This document shows positions 1-9,514 of a DNA stretch of 64,000 nucleotides, piece by piece; positions within the stretch are counted from its first letter, which is position 1; every line of letters begins with the position of its first letter. This DNA is from Aquiflexum gelatinilyticum (GTDB lineage: Bacteria; Bacteroidota; Bacteroidia; Cytophagales; Cyclobacteriaceae). Below the pieces are notes generated by a model that saw only the letters and a list, made by a program, of their open reading frames with translations, was not told the origin of the DNA and did not search any database. The stretch covers positions 310,001 to 374,000 of the forward strand of contig NZ_JANSUY010000002.1 in assembly GCF_024741135.1 (NCBI RefSeq). The letters run 5' to 3'. The position numbers and the translations under genes are program-made.

Positions 1-1214
1 GAGATATTTTGCCACCTGCGGTAGCGATTTTGGATCCAAAGAGAAGTGACTGCGAATACCCTTATAAAGAATTGAGCGGTTGTGGTGTCGGATTTAAATT
101 GGTTCAGGCATTTTCTGATTACAGAAAAGAAGATCCGGCCAAAGTAATGGCCTATCTGGATTTACTCGCCGTAAGCATCGCCGCAGATATTGTCCCGATT
201 ACAGGAGAAAACAGAATTCTGACTTTTTATGGCATTGAGAAGATCAACAACAACCCAAGACCTGGGCTGAAAGCATTGATCCTGAGGAGCAAAATAGAAA
301 AGGAAATAGAAATTTCAGATATTGTATTCAAAATCGGACCAAGAATCAATGCTTCCGGGAGGTTGGAACATGCCAAAGCATCTGTCGAACTTTTGATCTC
401 TGATGATCTAGAGGATGCCCTTGCGAGAGCTGAAATAGTGGATACAGTAAATGCTGCCCGCAAAAACTTTGATGAAAACATTACCAAGGAGGCGCTGACG
501 ATGATCCATGGAATGGAGGAAATCAGGCACAGAAAAACCACAGTATTGTTCAAAGAAGATTGGCACAAAGGAGTCATCGGAATTGTTGCGTCAAGGTGTA
601 TAGAAAAGTATTACCGTCCTACCATCATCCTCACCGAGTCCAATAGCAAGGCAACAGGAAGTGCCCGTTCGGTTTTTGACTTTGATATCTACGAAGCCAT
701 CAGCGAATGCAGCGACCTGTTAGAGCAATTTGGAGGCCATAAGTACGCTGCAGGATTGACACTTTCGGTAGCCAATGTACCGGCTTTTCAGGAGCGCTTT
801 GAGGAAGTAGTCAGTGCCCGCATCAATGAAATTCACATGAAACCTGTCCTTGAGGTGGATGATGAGATCCTCTTAGACCAGATCAATTACAGGTTTTTCA
901 ATATTTTGAAACAGATGGCACCATTTGGACCGGGCAATCCTGAACCGATCTTTTGCGTCAATCAGGTGTATGCAGAAGATGTGAGGATTCTCAAGGACAA
1001 ACACCTCAGGTTCAATGTGGTGCAGGATGGTCAGGAAACCAAACCAGTTTGTATTGCTTTCGGAATGGCTGACAAAAATATGTATCCAGATGAGATCATG
1101 TATAAGATGCTGAACCGAAAAATGCGTTTTGATTTAGCATTTGAGATCCGGGAAAATACATTTAGAAATAACAGTAGCTTGCAACTGTACGTGAAAGACA
1201 TAAAATTTGATTGA
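1..1214 (+). CDS. recJ: Single-stranded-DNA-specific exonuclease RecJ, C-terminal part (5' end outside window)
   Basis: RecJ degrades single-stranded DNA 5' to 3' in recombination and mismatch repair. The frame is open from the first bases of the window, so the N-terminal part with the first DHH metal motifs is missing. What is left starts in the stretch '[19 protein letters not shown]' that follows the DHH core, continues through the DHHA1 domain ([11 protein letters not shown], the nucleic-acid/substrate GGH motif) and ends with the OB-fold tail. The stop TGA at 1212-1214 overlaps the ATG of lptB by one base (TGATG), so the two are probably translationally coupled. A TTG at 9 is not a real start. 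Confidence 0.95.
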   Translation, partial: DILPPAVAILDPKRSDCEYPYKELSGCGVGFKLVQAFSDYRKEDPAKVMAYLDLLAVSIAADIVPITGENRILTFYGIEKINNNPRPGLKALILRSKIEKEIEISDIVFKIGPRINASGRLEHAKASVELLISDDLEDALARAEIVDTVNAARKNFDENITKEALTMIHGMEEIRHRKTTVLFKEDWHKGVIGIVASRCIEKYYRPTIILTESNSKATGSARSVFDFDIYEAISECSDLLEQFGGHKYAAGLTLSVANVPAFQERFEEVVSARINEIHMKPVLEVDDEILLDQINYRFFNILKQMAPFGPGNPEPIFCVNQVYAEDVRILKDKHLRFNVVQDGQETKPVCIAFGMADKNMYPDEIMYKMLNRKMRFDLAFEIRENTFRNNSSLQLYVKDIKFD

Positions 1215-1954
1215 TGATGAAGCTGAGGGCAGACAACCTAGTGAAAATATATAAAGGCCGAAGGGTGGTCAACCACATTTCTGTGGAAGTACAACAGGGA
1301 GAAATCGTGGGATTGCTTGGGCCAAACGGTGCAGGAAAAACAACGTCTTTTTACATGATCGTTGGTTTGATCCAACCCAATGAAGGGGAAATTTTTTTGG
1401 AAGACCAAAATATCACCAAGCTGCCGATGTACAAAAGAGCCAAATTGGGTATTGGTTACCTTGCTCAGGAAGCATCTGTTTTCAGAAAATTATCTGTGGA
1501 AGAAAACATCATGGCCGTATTGGAGATGACCAACAAATCCAAGGTGGAGCGCAAGGAAAAAGTGGAATCACTCTTGGAGGAATTCAGCCTGACCCATGTC
1601 AGAAAAAATCTCGGTATGGTGCTTTCGGGAGGAGAAAGAAGAAGAACGGAGATTGCAAGGGCTCTTGCAGTGGATCCAAAGTTTGTGTTGTTGGATGAGC
1701 CGTTTGCGGGCGTGGATCCTATAGCTGTGGAGGAAATCCAAGGCATCGTCGCCAAGCTGAAGACCAAAAATATCGGAATTTTGATCACGGACCACAATGT
1801 CAACGAGACGCTTTCCATCACAGACAGGGCTTACCTGATGTTTGAAGGAAAATTGCTCAAGGCCGGAACTGCCGAAGAATTGGCAGCTGATGAGCAGGTC
1901 AGAAGGGTTTATTTAGGACAGCAATTTGTACTCAAACGCAAAGTTTTTAACTGA
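1214..1954 (+). CDS. lptB: LPS export ABC transporter ATP-binding protein LptB
   Basis: LptB is the cytoplasmic ATPase that powers lipopolysaccharide extraction from the inner membrane by LptBFG. The 246-residue protein has the full ABC set: Walker A GPNGAGKT (about residues 36-43), Q-loop in YLAQE, signature [15 protein letters not shown] and Walker [14 protein letters not shown], with the H-loop in ITDHN; the spacing and the '[12 protein letters not shown]' stretch are typical of LptB. Start chosen at the ATG sharing one base with the recJ stop; a second ATG follows directly. Its own stop overlaps the next ATG in the same TGATG fashion. No lptF/G or lptA neighbour is in the window. Confidence 0.95.
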   Translation: MMKLRADNLVKIYKGRRVVNHISVEVQQGEIVGLLGPNGAGKTTSFYMIVGLIQPNEGEIFLEDQNITKLPMYKRAKLGIGYLAQEASVFRKLSVEENIMAVLEMTNKSKVERKEKVESLLEEFSLTHVRKNLGMVLSGGERRRTEIARALAVDPKFVLLDEPFAGVDPIAVEEIQGIVAKLKTKNIGILITDHNVNETLSITDRAYLMFEGKLLKAGTAEELAADEQVRRVYLGQQFVLKRKVFN

Positions 1955-3471
1955 TGGAAGTCGTCAATACTTTTATGACCTGGATTTTTAAGAACAGGAT
2001 AGGTCAAATCGAAAATTTTAAAACCAACCCCATTGAAGTACAGGAAAAGCTCCTTTTTGAATTGATCGAAAAGGCAGAGGACACCGAATTTGGGAAAAAG
2101 TACTTGTTTTCAAAAATCCGTACTTACAGGGATTTTGCAAATCAGGTTCCGGTCCACAGTTACGAGCAGATGACTCCCTACATCGAAAAGACGATGAAAG
2201 GAAAGCAAAACGTACTTTGGCCTTCAGAAATCATCTGGTTTTCAAAATCCTCCGGGACTACCTCGAGCAGAAGCAAATACATACCTGTTTCTGAAGAATC
2301 TCTGGAAGATTGCCATTTCAAAGGAGGAAAAGACATGCTTTCCCTGTATGTGGGCAATTATCCTGACAGTAAATTATTTACAGGCAAAAGCCTGAGTATA
2401 GGAGGAAGCCTTTCCAAAAATCCATTCAACGGCGAAAGTGAAAGTCAGGTCGGAGACATTTCGGCCGTCATCATGCACAACCTTCCGCTGTGGGTACAGT
2501 TTGCACGGACGCCAAGTCTTGATGTCGCTTTGATGGGAGAATGGGAAGCCAAAATCGAACGCATGGCACAGGAGGTGATGGATGAAAATGTGGTCAGTAT
2601 CGCCGGGGTTCCGACTTGGACCATCGTCCTGATTCAGCGGATCCTCGAACTCAAAAATGCAAGAAACATCCTAGAAGTATGGCCAAACCTTGAAGTGTTT
2701 TTTCATGGGGCAGTGGCTTTTGGGCCATACCGAAATCTGTTCAAGGAATTGATTCCGTCATCCAAAATGCGGTATCTGGAGATTTACAATGCCTCAGAGG
2801 GCTTTTTTGGAATTCAGGACCAAAAGGAGTCCGAAGAACTTTTGTTGATGTTGGATTATGGGATTTTTTATGAGTTTATCCCTATGGAAGATATCACCAA
2901 TGAATCCCCAAAAGCAATTCCTCTATCTGAGGTTGAGGTTGGTAAAAATTATGCGATGCTGATCACTACCAATGCGGGTTTGTGGCGGTATGCCATCGGT
3001 GATACGGTTAAGTTTACCAATACCTCGCCCTATCGAATCAAAATCTCCGGCAGGACCAAGCACTTTATCAATGCATTTGGTGAAGAAGTGATCGTCGAAA
3101 ATGCCGATAAGGCCATTCAAGCAGCGGCAGAAGCAACCAATGCTACCATTACCAATTACACCGCAGCACCAATTTATTTTGGAGATTCCAAAAGCAAAGC
3201 GGCCCATGAATGGATCATAGAATTCAGGCAGTTACCCTCAGATGAGAAAAAATTTCTTGAAACCTTGGATGCCACCCTACGGGAAGTCAATTCTGATTAT
3301 GATGCCAAGCGGTACAAGGACTTGGCCTTGATTGCGCCAAAAATCCATTTTGTCCCTGAGGGCGTTTTCGAAAAATGGCTCAAATCCAAAGGAAAATTGG
3401 GAGGCCAAAACAAAGTCCCAAGGCTTTCTAATAGCCGTGAATATATCGAAGAGGTGTTGAAGTTGATGTGA
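1954..3471 (+). CDS. GH3-family acyl-adenylate amide ligase-like protein
   Basis: This 505-residue protein resembles the GH3 family of the ANL (acyl-adenylating) superfamily, best known in plants for conjugating amino acids to auxin and jasmonate; bacterial members have largely unknown substrates. The phosphate-binding loop is visible as SSGTTSSRSKYIPVS (about residues 98-112), and the YAMLITTNAGLWRYAIGD stretch is the conserved core around the ATP-binding site, followed by the hinge GRTKHFINAFGEEV and a mobile C-terminal domain. The ATG shares a base with the lptB stop, so it is the last gene of a tightly coupled three-gene unit. It converges on mtgA with only 6 bases between. Substrate cannot be told from sequence. 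Confidence 0.88.
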   Translation: MEVVNTFMTWIFKNRIGQIENFKTNPIEVQEKLLFELIEKAEDTEFGKKYLFSKIRTYRDFANQVPVHSYEQMTPYIEKTMKGKQNVLWPSEIIWFSKSSGTTSSRSKYIPVSEESLEDCHFKGGKDMLSLYVGNYPDSKLFTGKSLSIGGSLSKNPFNGESESQVGDISAVIMHNLPLWVQFARTPSLDVALMGEWEAKIERMAQEVMDENVVSIAGVPTWTIVLIQRILELKNARNILEVWPNLEVFFHGAVAFGPYRNLFKELIPSSKMRYLEIYNASEGFFGIQDQKESEELLLMLDYGIFYEFIPMEDITNESPKAIPLSEVEVGKNYAMLITTNAGLWRYAIGDTVKFTNTSPYRIKISGRTKHFINAFGEEVIVENADKAIQAAAEATNATITNYTAAPIYFGDSKSKAAHEWIIEFRQLPSDEKKFLETLDATLREVNSDYDAKRYKDLALIAPKIHFVPEGVFEKWLKSKGKLGGQNKVPRLSNSREYIEEVLKLM

Positions 3472-3477
3472 TTTATT

Positions 3478-4173
3478 TCAACTCCCAAACCCTATCGGGG
3501 CAAGGTTATTCATCTGTCGCAAGATCCAGGATTGCCTGCCACGGATATAGCCGGTTGGTTTTGCCGGTGACCACCGGATGGGATTGGGCAATACAGCTGC
3601 AATCATGGCCGCCTGCTGACGGGTGAGTTTGGAAGCCGGACGGTTATAGAAAGTCTGTGAGGCCGCTTCGATGCCATAGATGCCAGGGCCCATTTCGATG
3701 ACATTGAGATATACTTCCATGATGCGTTCTTTGGACCAAATCAATTCTATTAAAAATGTAAAATAAGCTTCCAGTCCTTTTCTGACGAGGTTTCTTGACG
3801 GCCAAAGGAAGACGTTTTTGGCAGTCTGTTGACTGATGGTGCTCGCGCCTTTGATGCGTTTGCCTTTTTTGTTTTTCTCCCAAGCTTCTTCCATTGCCTT
3901 CCAATCAAAGCCATTGTGTTCCAAGAATTTTTGGTCTTCGGCCGCATATACTGCCTGTGGCATGTGCTTGGAAATATTATTTATAGAAACCCAATCTTTG
4001 TATAACCTGACATCTTTCTTTTCGTCCCAAGCCTGTTCCCAAAGTCGGATCACCATCAATGGTGTCACCGGAACAGGGATAAACCTATAAATAAGGGTTA
4101 GACCAATGGATATGATGAAAAACCAAAGGGCAATTTTAAAAATGAATCGGAAGATTTTCTTGATGAATTTCAT
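3478..4173 (-). CDS. mtgA: Monofunctional biosynthetic peptidoglycan transglycosylase MtgA
   Basis: A GT51 glycosyltransferase that polymerises lipid II into glycan strands at the inner membrane, without a transpeptidase domain. 231 residues, the usual MtgA size. One N-terminal transmembrane helix (about residues 10-30) is followed by the GT51 signature: AAEDQKFLEHNGFDW (catalytic Glu), KGASTISQQTAKNVFLWPSR and KERIMEVYLN. The C-terminus reads WSPAKPTGYIRGRQSWILRQM, the common end of the domain. It follows a methyltransferase gene on the same strand with 5 bases between, so the two are likely co-transcribed. Confidence 0.95.
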   Translation of the reverse strand: MKFIKKIFRFIFKIALWFFIISIGLTLIYRFIPVPVTPLMVIRLWEQAWDEKKDVRLYKDWVSINNISKHMPQAVYAAEDQKFLEHNGFDWKAMEEAWEKNKKGKRIKGASTISQQTAKNVFLWPSRNLVRKGLEAYFTFLIELIWSKERIMEVYLNVIEMGPGIYGIEAASQTFYNRPASKLTRQQAAMIAAVLPNPIRWSPAKPTGYIRGRQSWILRQMNNLAPIGFGS

Positions 4174-4178
4174 GTGGT

Positions 4179-4997
4179 TTATACAAAAGCGGTGGCTTGG
4201 ATAAATCTATAATAAAAAACTGAATTTGGCATCTCCCTTAATTGGTCCATCGCCCCGATCATGTCTTTGATCTGCATTTCGCTGACTAATCCTTCGGATA
4301 GCAATGCCGGTGCGCCACTGTTCATCAGGGTTTTCCAGTAATTGAAAACGGTGGTTTTTTCTTCGGGATGACAGCTGTCAAGGTGAAATCCTCCACTCCT
4401 CAGGCTGATGTCACGGTATCCTGATTCGGACAATAAATCACCGAGTTTTGCCCCTAACTGTGGATCGCCTCCGATTTGGACTTGGTACTCATTGTATATT
4501 TTCCAATAATCCATAATGGCGGGGATGACGGGAAAAGTATAGAAAGTGCTGTTGAAAACTTCTGTGATGGAGACTTTTGCTCCGGGCCTCAGAAATGGTT
4601 TCATGCTGATGAGCACTTCGATTGGATCGGGAATGTGTTCCAAAACCCAACAGATAAAAGCCCCATCGTACTGTCTGTCTAGCTTTAGGTTTTTGGCGTC
4701 CTGATGAATAAATCTTATTTGATCTTCCCCAAAACCTGCATTGGACATGTTTATCTTGGCTTTGGCAATCTGACGGGATTCGTATTCTACTCCCGTGATA
4801 GAAAGATGGGGAAATCTCCTTAGCAAAACTTCTGTCTGAGCCCCGACGCCGCTGCCGATTTCGAGTAGTTCCTTTACCTCCGAAAAATCAATGAAATCAT
4901 AAATCGGCCTTTCGATCACCCAAGCCTGTTCCCTGAGCCTTTCCTGCTCTTCTTCCTGATAGCCGTGGATATATTTAGGAGTAGATGCGCTGCTCAT
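4179..4997 (-). CDS. Class I SAM-dependent methyltransferase
   Basis: Soluble methyltransferase of about 272 residues. Motif I is LLEIGSGVGAQTEVLL (SAM-binding glycine loop), followed by an acidic residue in ITGVEYE and by DGAFICWVLEHIPDP (motif IV region); a long helical C-terminal part could form the substrate site. The start was placed at the ATG at 4997 (MSSASTPKYIHGY); an upstream in-frame TTG would add only seven residues. The substrate is not recognisable. It is the upstream partner of mtgA, which hints at, but does not show, a cell-envelope or quinone-type substrate. Confidence 0.85.
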   Translation of the reverse strand: MSSASTPKYIHGYQEEEQERLREQAWVIERPIYDFIDFSEVKELLEIGSGVGAQTEVLLRRFPHLSITGVEYESRQIAKAKINMSNAGFGEDQIRFIHQDAKNLKLDRQYDGAFICWVLEHIPDPIEVLISMKPFLRPGAKVSITEVFNSTFYTFPVIPAIMDYWKIYNEYQVQIGGDPQLGAKLGDLLSESGYRDISLRSGGFHLDSCHPEEKTTVFNYWKTLMNSGAPALLSEGLVSEMQIKDMIGAMDQLREMPNSVFYYRFIQATAFV

Positions 4998-5060
4998 TGA
5001 GGTTGGATTGTTTCGCAAAGTAAGGAGAATAATTGTTCATTTTAAAACACCATGAGGCCG

Positions 5061-6995
5061 TCAGGGATTTGCTGTTTTTTTGAGGACCACAGGTTCTTTG
5101 AGTTTGGTGGTGACTAATTCCATGAAATACTTGAGTTCGGAATATACTGTTGGTGAAACTAGCGGATATTTAAGATTTAGAGAGGTGGTAATTTTAATCT
5201 GACCTTCCCATTGGGAAACTTGATAGGTAAAAATCGCAGTGCCTCCAGGAATGGTAATATTCGCATCTTCAGGATAATCATCGACTTCATAGCCTTTTGG
5301 AACCTCAATGATCGAAGTATAATTGTCTGAAAAAGTATAAAGGAAGTCTACCGGAAAAGTCCTGAATTCAGATTGGAATGGGTTTTCCGACCAACGGGTA
5401 TAAGAAAAAGGCGAAATAAAGGCGGTCTCTGCATCAAAATCAGTGAATGCATATTTGAATTTTGCCTCAAGCTGTTTTCGGGGATCTGTCTTTTCCGTTA
5501 CTCCGAACTCCAACAGGTTTTCAGGAGAAGGCCCAAGGATGTACTTTTTCAAGGTATCTACCTCATCGACAGTGCTTCCGTTCATTTTGGTCAAAGCATC
5601 ATAATCCGAAAATCTGACGGTAGATTCTGAAATCAATTGGTTGTTTTCATCCAGTTTGGTATTGACCATCTGAACGATTCCTGATCTGTGGGGAAGTGAT
5701 ATGGGAATCAGACCGCTATCCTTCTCTTTCATGATATACCCATATGCCACATGTTGGTTCAACGGCAGGTATCCAAAAGGTCTTTCCGGATTAGTGGCAT
5801 CCAAAAAGTATTCCTTGTCATCTACTTTGGTGTAGACTATCAGTTGGTTAAACTGATCAATGAACGGAGTATCCACCAATTGGGAACTTCCGTTTCCTTT
5901 GCTGCTTATCAGCATCGGATAGGCCATCAATCCGTTTGACTTTAGGAAGGCAAGCAAAGTCAGGTTTATGTCTGCCCTTTGTCCTTTTCGGGATTCGAGC
6001 ATTGCTCTCAGATTTTTGGAAGGAAATGGGCCAAACTCTCCGTTATAGCTGTATTTTTCTTTGACATGGTTATATATGTCCTTGGCCTTTTGTGTTTCGG
6101 TATCTCCCTTTGGGACAAAGGTTAAAATCTGGCTTTTTTCTCCTGCGTTTGGTTTGAGGTAGTGAACAAAAAGCTCAAACTCACTGATGCTTTCTGTCAA
6201 TTCCTGCCAAGAAGTATAAGTCTGCTTGAATCCCGATGTACCGCCATAGGTCTGTAAGTTTGAAAAAGCGTAGCCGGCAAGCTGAAATCCGATTTTCTCC
6301 AGGTAATCCTGGTAATTTGCCATCATTGGCTCGGATTTGATAGCACTCAGGTTGGTCACAGTCCAACGGTAAGTTCCATCATAGCTCGTCCGGTAATCGC
6401 ATTTTTGTGTTTTCTCACCCTGTGCCAAAAATCTGTAGTTTAAAAAAGAAGGAACCTCTATGGTATAGCTTGATTTCAAAGTTGGCATGGGATTATGGAA
6501 TACCCAGTTGTCCAGGAAAGTGATCCCTTTGTCCGTCTTCAGGTAGGAATATTCAATGATCGAGCCCACTTTGACATCCTTAAAAGTAAACCTGACTTCT
6601 TTGTAATTGTCGTCCAGTTCCACTTCAAAAAAATCATCTTTACTCAGTTTTGTAACTTTTTCGATGCCGTTTTCGAAACTCACTGTTTGGGCATTTAGCT
6701 TGCTGATGTTTTGGATACCATCACCTGCATAAAATGAAATCCTGACATTGGCTGCATCCAAGCCACTTTCCTTTAAGATTTTTATTCTTCGGTGTATGGT
6801 GGAATGTTGGATAGCGCCCAAAAATTGATTGAAGGAATTTTCTTCCAAAACCACCGATCCTGCATCTGGTTCAAAATCAACTTTGGTCAGTTCCAATTCT
6901 GTTTGGGAGTATTTACCATATTTCATGTCCTGGGCTTCGGCTTTGGAACATATTGAAAAAGTCAGGAAAAAAAGGAAGGGTATCAATTTTCTCAT
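5061..6995 (-). CDS. DUF3857/transglutaminase-like periplasmic protein, catalytically dead
   Basis: Secreted protein of about 644 residues with signal peptide MRKLIPFLFFLTFSICSKAEA, an N-terminal DUF3857 domain and a transglutaminase-like domain. The catalytic triad is largely lost: the position of the nucleophilic Cys reads GQRADINL (Arg near residue 340), the catalytic His position reads FNQLIVY (Gln near 382), and only the Asp in YFLDAT (near 398) remains. Start taken at the ATG at 6995, one base after the stop of the preceding gene; an upstream in-frame start at 7136 would lie inside that gene and put the signal peptide in mid-protein. Function unknown; probably a binding or partner protein for the upstream paralogue. 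Confidence 0.88.
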   Translation of the reverse strand: MRKLIPFLFFLTFSICSKAEAQDMKYGKYSQTELELTKVDFEPDAGSVVLEENSFNQFLGAIQHSTIHRRIKILKESGLDAANVRISFYAGDGIQNISKLNAQTVSFENGIEKVTKLSKDDFFEVELDDNYKEVRFTFKDVKVGSIIEYSYLKTDKGITFLDNWVFHNPMPTLKSSYTIEVPSFLNYRFLAQGEKTQKCDYRTSYDGTYRWTVTNLSAIKSEPMMANYQDYLEKIGFQLAGYAFSNLQTYGGTSGFKQTYTSWQELTESISEFELFVHYLKPNAGEKSQILTFVPKGDTETQKAKDIYNHVKEKYSYNGEFGPFPSKNLRAMLESRKGQRADINLTLLAFLKSNGLMAYPMLISSKGNGSSQLVDTPFIDQFNQLIVYTKVDDKEYFLDATNPERPFGYLPLNQHVAYGYIMKEKDSGLIPISLPHRSGIVQMVNTKLDENNQLISESTVRFSDYDALTKMNGSTVDEVDTLKKYILGPSPENLLEFGVTEKTDPRKQLEAKFKYAFTDFDAETAFISPFSYTRWSENPFQSEFRTFPVDFLYTFSDNYTSIIEVPKGYEVDDYPEDANITIPGGTAIFTYQVSQWEGQIKITTSLNLKYPLVSPTVYSELKYFMELVTTKLKEPVVLKKTANP

Positions 6996-6996
6996 G

Positions 6997-8835
6997 TTAT
7001 TCAGATTTTTTGAGGATGATGTTTTTTTGAATTTGGGTATTGATCTGTGCAATGATTTTGGCCTTATCATCTTTACTGATTTCTTTGGGAATGTTGATTT
7101 CCAGTCTGTTGCTGATGGTGATGATTCCATCTTCACTTATTTGGCTGTCTACAAAGTAGGAAAAGTGTTCTTCCTTGATTTCAATATTGGAAACTCCGGA
7201 TTCGATTTCTGTTTTTCGGTCTGACTTGATGGTAATTTCTTCCTGAAAATTCAGGAGTCCATTGTCCAACATGTCGGCTTCGATTTTTTTCAGATGGGTC
7301 GGAAAAATAATCCGCTTTGTAGTCTGCTGCCCAAATCTTTGGATGTTGCCGTCAAAAGTCACAGTGGCTATCGGGACCTCCCTCTGATTGCCGGTTTGGA
7401 TTTGGTAATCTTTGATAATAATGCCGCTTCCGCCGATATTTCTGTTGAGGTAGTTTTTCCGTTGATTGTCATCCAAAAATTTATTCAAAGCAAAAAAATC
7501 CATTGCTGGAAATCCCTGAAATGAACTGCTTCCTTTAAAAGTCCCGTCCCCATTTTCCAGGAGTTGTATATCATAAGAGTTTTTTAGGGTGTTGAATTTG
7601 AATTCCCTATAATCAGGAGTTCTTTCTAAAAATCCCCCATTTTCAGTGATTACCAAAGCATCCCTGTCTTTGGTAAAATTCCCTGAAAATCCGGCCGGAA
7701 GGTAATTGTTGGTACATTCAAGCCAAAGGACTTCGTCTTTCAAAGGAACCCTCAAAAAGGCGTGGTTGAAATTTTTGATTGGAAAATCGGGATCCAAAGG
7801 CCTGATTACATCACCGGCAAAGACCAAGGAATATTGCGATTCGATGCCGACGGTTTTGAGCATGCCTTTCATCAAAGTGGTCAGTGCTTTGCATTCCCCA
7901 TACTTGGTATTGATCACATCTGAGGCATACCTCGGTTCCCAACCGCCTATTCCGAGGAATATGGCCACATATCTGTAGTTTTTTTGCAGGTATTGGTAAA
8001 GGATCGAAATTTTTTCATAGTCATCTTCAGCGTTTTGGACCATCTCAAAGATTTCCTTTTTGAAATCTTCGGGTATTTCGTCCTTTTGATCAATCAATTG
8101 GCTATAGAATTTTCCCAGACCATCCCAACTTTCCATAGTGGAAGTGACACCTTCCAAAGAGAATTTATTGGGTGCCAATTGTACATTTGGCCAATCGGTT
8201 TCTTTTGAGGCATCCAATACGGGCAGGTTTTCGGTTTGCCATTTGAGGATGGTTATATTGCCGTTATTCACTTGGGTAGGAATCGAATCCAGCGCCTCCA
8301 CCCTGTACCTCATGCCGAGTTCATTTGGATAAGAAATTTCAACACTAGCTTTGTTGACTTTTTGGTTGGGATATTCGATCGGGTACCATACTCCCATAAA
8401 CATATTGGAAGTACTAAGGGCCTCCTCCACTATCTCGACTTTGACCGGAAGTGGAACGCCATCCAACCGAAATACTTTTTTCTTGTCTTCTTGGTAAAGG
8501 GCAACATCGTCTATCACCGAAACCTCTTCCATATCCTTTAGCTTCACTTTTTTCAGCACTTTGTTGTTAGCAAGACTGGTGACGGTGGCCTCAAAACTGA
8601 TGGCTTTATTGAGCTTATCGACATATAGAACCCTATTGGCATGCGAAAGACCTTTTGAATCCCAAATCTGAATGGTCAAAATCGATTTTTGATAGACGGT
8701 GTAATCCGGATTAAGGGTAATGAAGTCTTCTTTTTCCAAAACAGAATAATGAGGAACTACTTCCTGGGAAAAACAAATCCCAGAAATAAAAATAAGTGCG
8801 GAAACAGCGATAGCACGAAGACTTAGGATACTCAT
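6997..8835 (-). CDS. DUF3857 and transglutaminase-domain secreted protein, triad present
   Basis: Exported protein of 612 residues: signal peptide (MSILSLRAIAVSALIFISGICFSQ), DUF3857 domain to about residue 240, then a transglutaminase-like core. Cys315 lies in KYGECKALTTL, His358 in NHAFLRVP and the third position is Glu373 in LWLECTNN, an Asp-to-Glu change that I believe is common in this Bacteroidota family. It would act in the periplasm or at the outer membrane as a cysteine peptidase or amidotransferase; substrate unknown. It starts a two-gene unit with a paralogue that lost the triad, one base downstream. It is divergent from the MaoC gene across 192 bp that must hold both promoters. 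Confidence 0.9.
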   Translation of the reverse strand: MSILSLRAIAVSALIFISGICFSQEVVPHYSVLEKEDFITLNPDYTVYQKSILTIQIWDSKGLSHANRVLYVDKLNKAISFEATVTSLANNKVLKKVKLKDMEEVSVIDDVALYQEDKKKVFRLDGVPLPVKVEIVEEALSTSNMFMGVWYPIEYPNQKVNKASVEISYPNELGMRYRVEALDSIPTQVNNGNITILKWQTENLPVLDASKETDWPNVQLAPNKFSLEGVTSTMESWDGLGKFYSQLIDQKDEIPEDFKKEIFEMVQNAEDDYEKISILYQYLQKNYRYVAIFLGIGGWEPRYASDVINTKYGECKALTTLMKGMLKTVGIESQYSLVFAGDVIRPLDPDFPIKNFNHAFLRVPLKDEVLWLECTNNYLPAGFSGNFTKDRDALVITENGGFLERTPDYREFKFNTLKNSYDIQLLENGDGTFKGSSSFQGFPAMDFFALNKFLDDNQRKNYLNRNIGGSGIIIKDYQIQTGNQREVPIATVTFDGNIQRFGQQTTKRIIFPTHLKKIEADMLDNGLLNFQEEITIKSDRKTEIESGVSNIEIKEEHFSYFVDSQISEDGIITISNRLEINIPKEISKDDKAKIIAQINTQIQKNIILKKSE

Positions 8836-9027
8836 AAAATGGGATTCAAGCTTTACAAATTTATAGGGATAGTTGAATTAAGAAAGGGTTGAGAAGAATT
8901 TAATTTTATGGGATGGGATGCCCGTTTGAAATTGGCTGTTTTTTCTAAATTGACTGTTTTCTATTATCGGTTTCCTTCCCATTGGGAATTTTTTTTACCT
9001 TTAAATTTTTAAAAACAACAATCTATT

Positions 9028-9495
9028 ATGGCCAAAATCACAATTGGGAGTTTTGAGGATTTCGAAAAGTATATCGGTCAGGATCTTGGAGTCTCTGACT
9101 ATCATCAAATTACCCAAGAACAGATCAATCAGTTTGCTGTCGCCACCATAGACCATCAGTGGATCCATACCGATCCTGAAAGGGCAAAAAAGGAAGGGGC
9201 ATTTGGAGATACAATAGCCCATGGATACCTGACGCTTTCCTTGGTTCCTTACCTTTGGGATCAGGTCATCCATGTCAACAACCTCAAGATGATGGTCAAT
9301 TATGGGATTGAAAGCCTGAGATTTGCGCAGGCTGTATTGGTCAATAATGAAGTAAGACTCAATGCCAACTTGAAAAATGTGGTCAATCTCCGTGGAACTG
9401 TTAAAGCAGAAGTCAATGTGAAATTGGAAATCAAAGACCAAAAGAAACCTGCTTTCACCGGCGTATTGGTGTTTTTATACCATTTTGAATCCTGA
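9028..9495 (+). CDS. MaoC-family enoyl-CoA hydratase
   Basis: 155-residue hot-dog-fold hydratase of the MaoC/R-specific enoyl-CoA hydratase type, acting on 2-enoyl-CoA or a related acyl-CoA in the cytoplasm. The catalytic pair is visible in FAVATIDHQWIHTDPERAKK (Asp and His of the hydratase motif) followed by the conserved GDTIAHGYLTLSL. The family is typically 140-160 residues, so this is full length. It stands alone on the plus strand, between a divergent DUF3857 gene and the converging tcdA gene 19 bases away. It could serve fatty-acid or polyhydroxyalkanoate-type metabolism; nothing nearby decides this. Confidence 0.92.
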   Translation: MAKITIGSFEDFEKYIGQDLGVSDYHQITQEQINQFAVATIDHQWIHTDPERAKKEGAFGDTIAHGYLTLSLVPYLWDQVIHVNNLKMMVNYGIESLRFAQAVLVNNEVRLNANLKNVVNLRGTVKAEVNVKLEIKDQKKPAFTGVLVFLYHFES

Positions 9496-9514
9496 TTCGG
9501 TAAAGAACAATAGG

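Noticed and set aside
7137-7224. Longer N-terminus for the DUF3857 pseudoenzyme gene starting inside its neighbour
   Set aside because: It would bury the signal peptide in mid-protein and overlap 140 bases of a well-supported gene.
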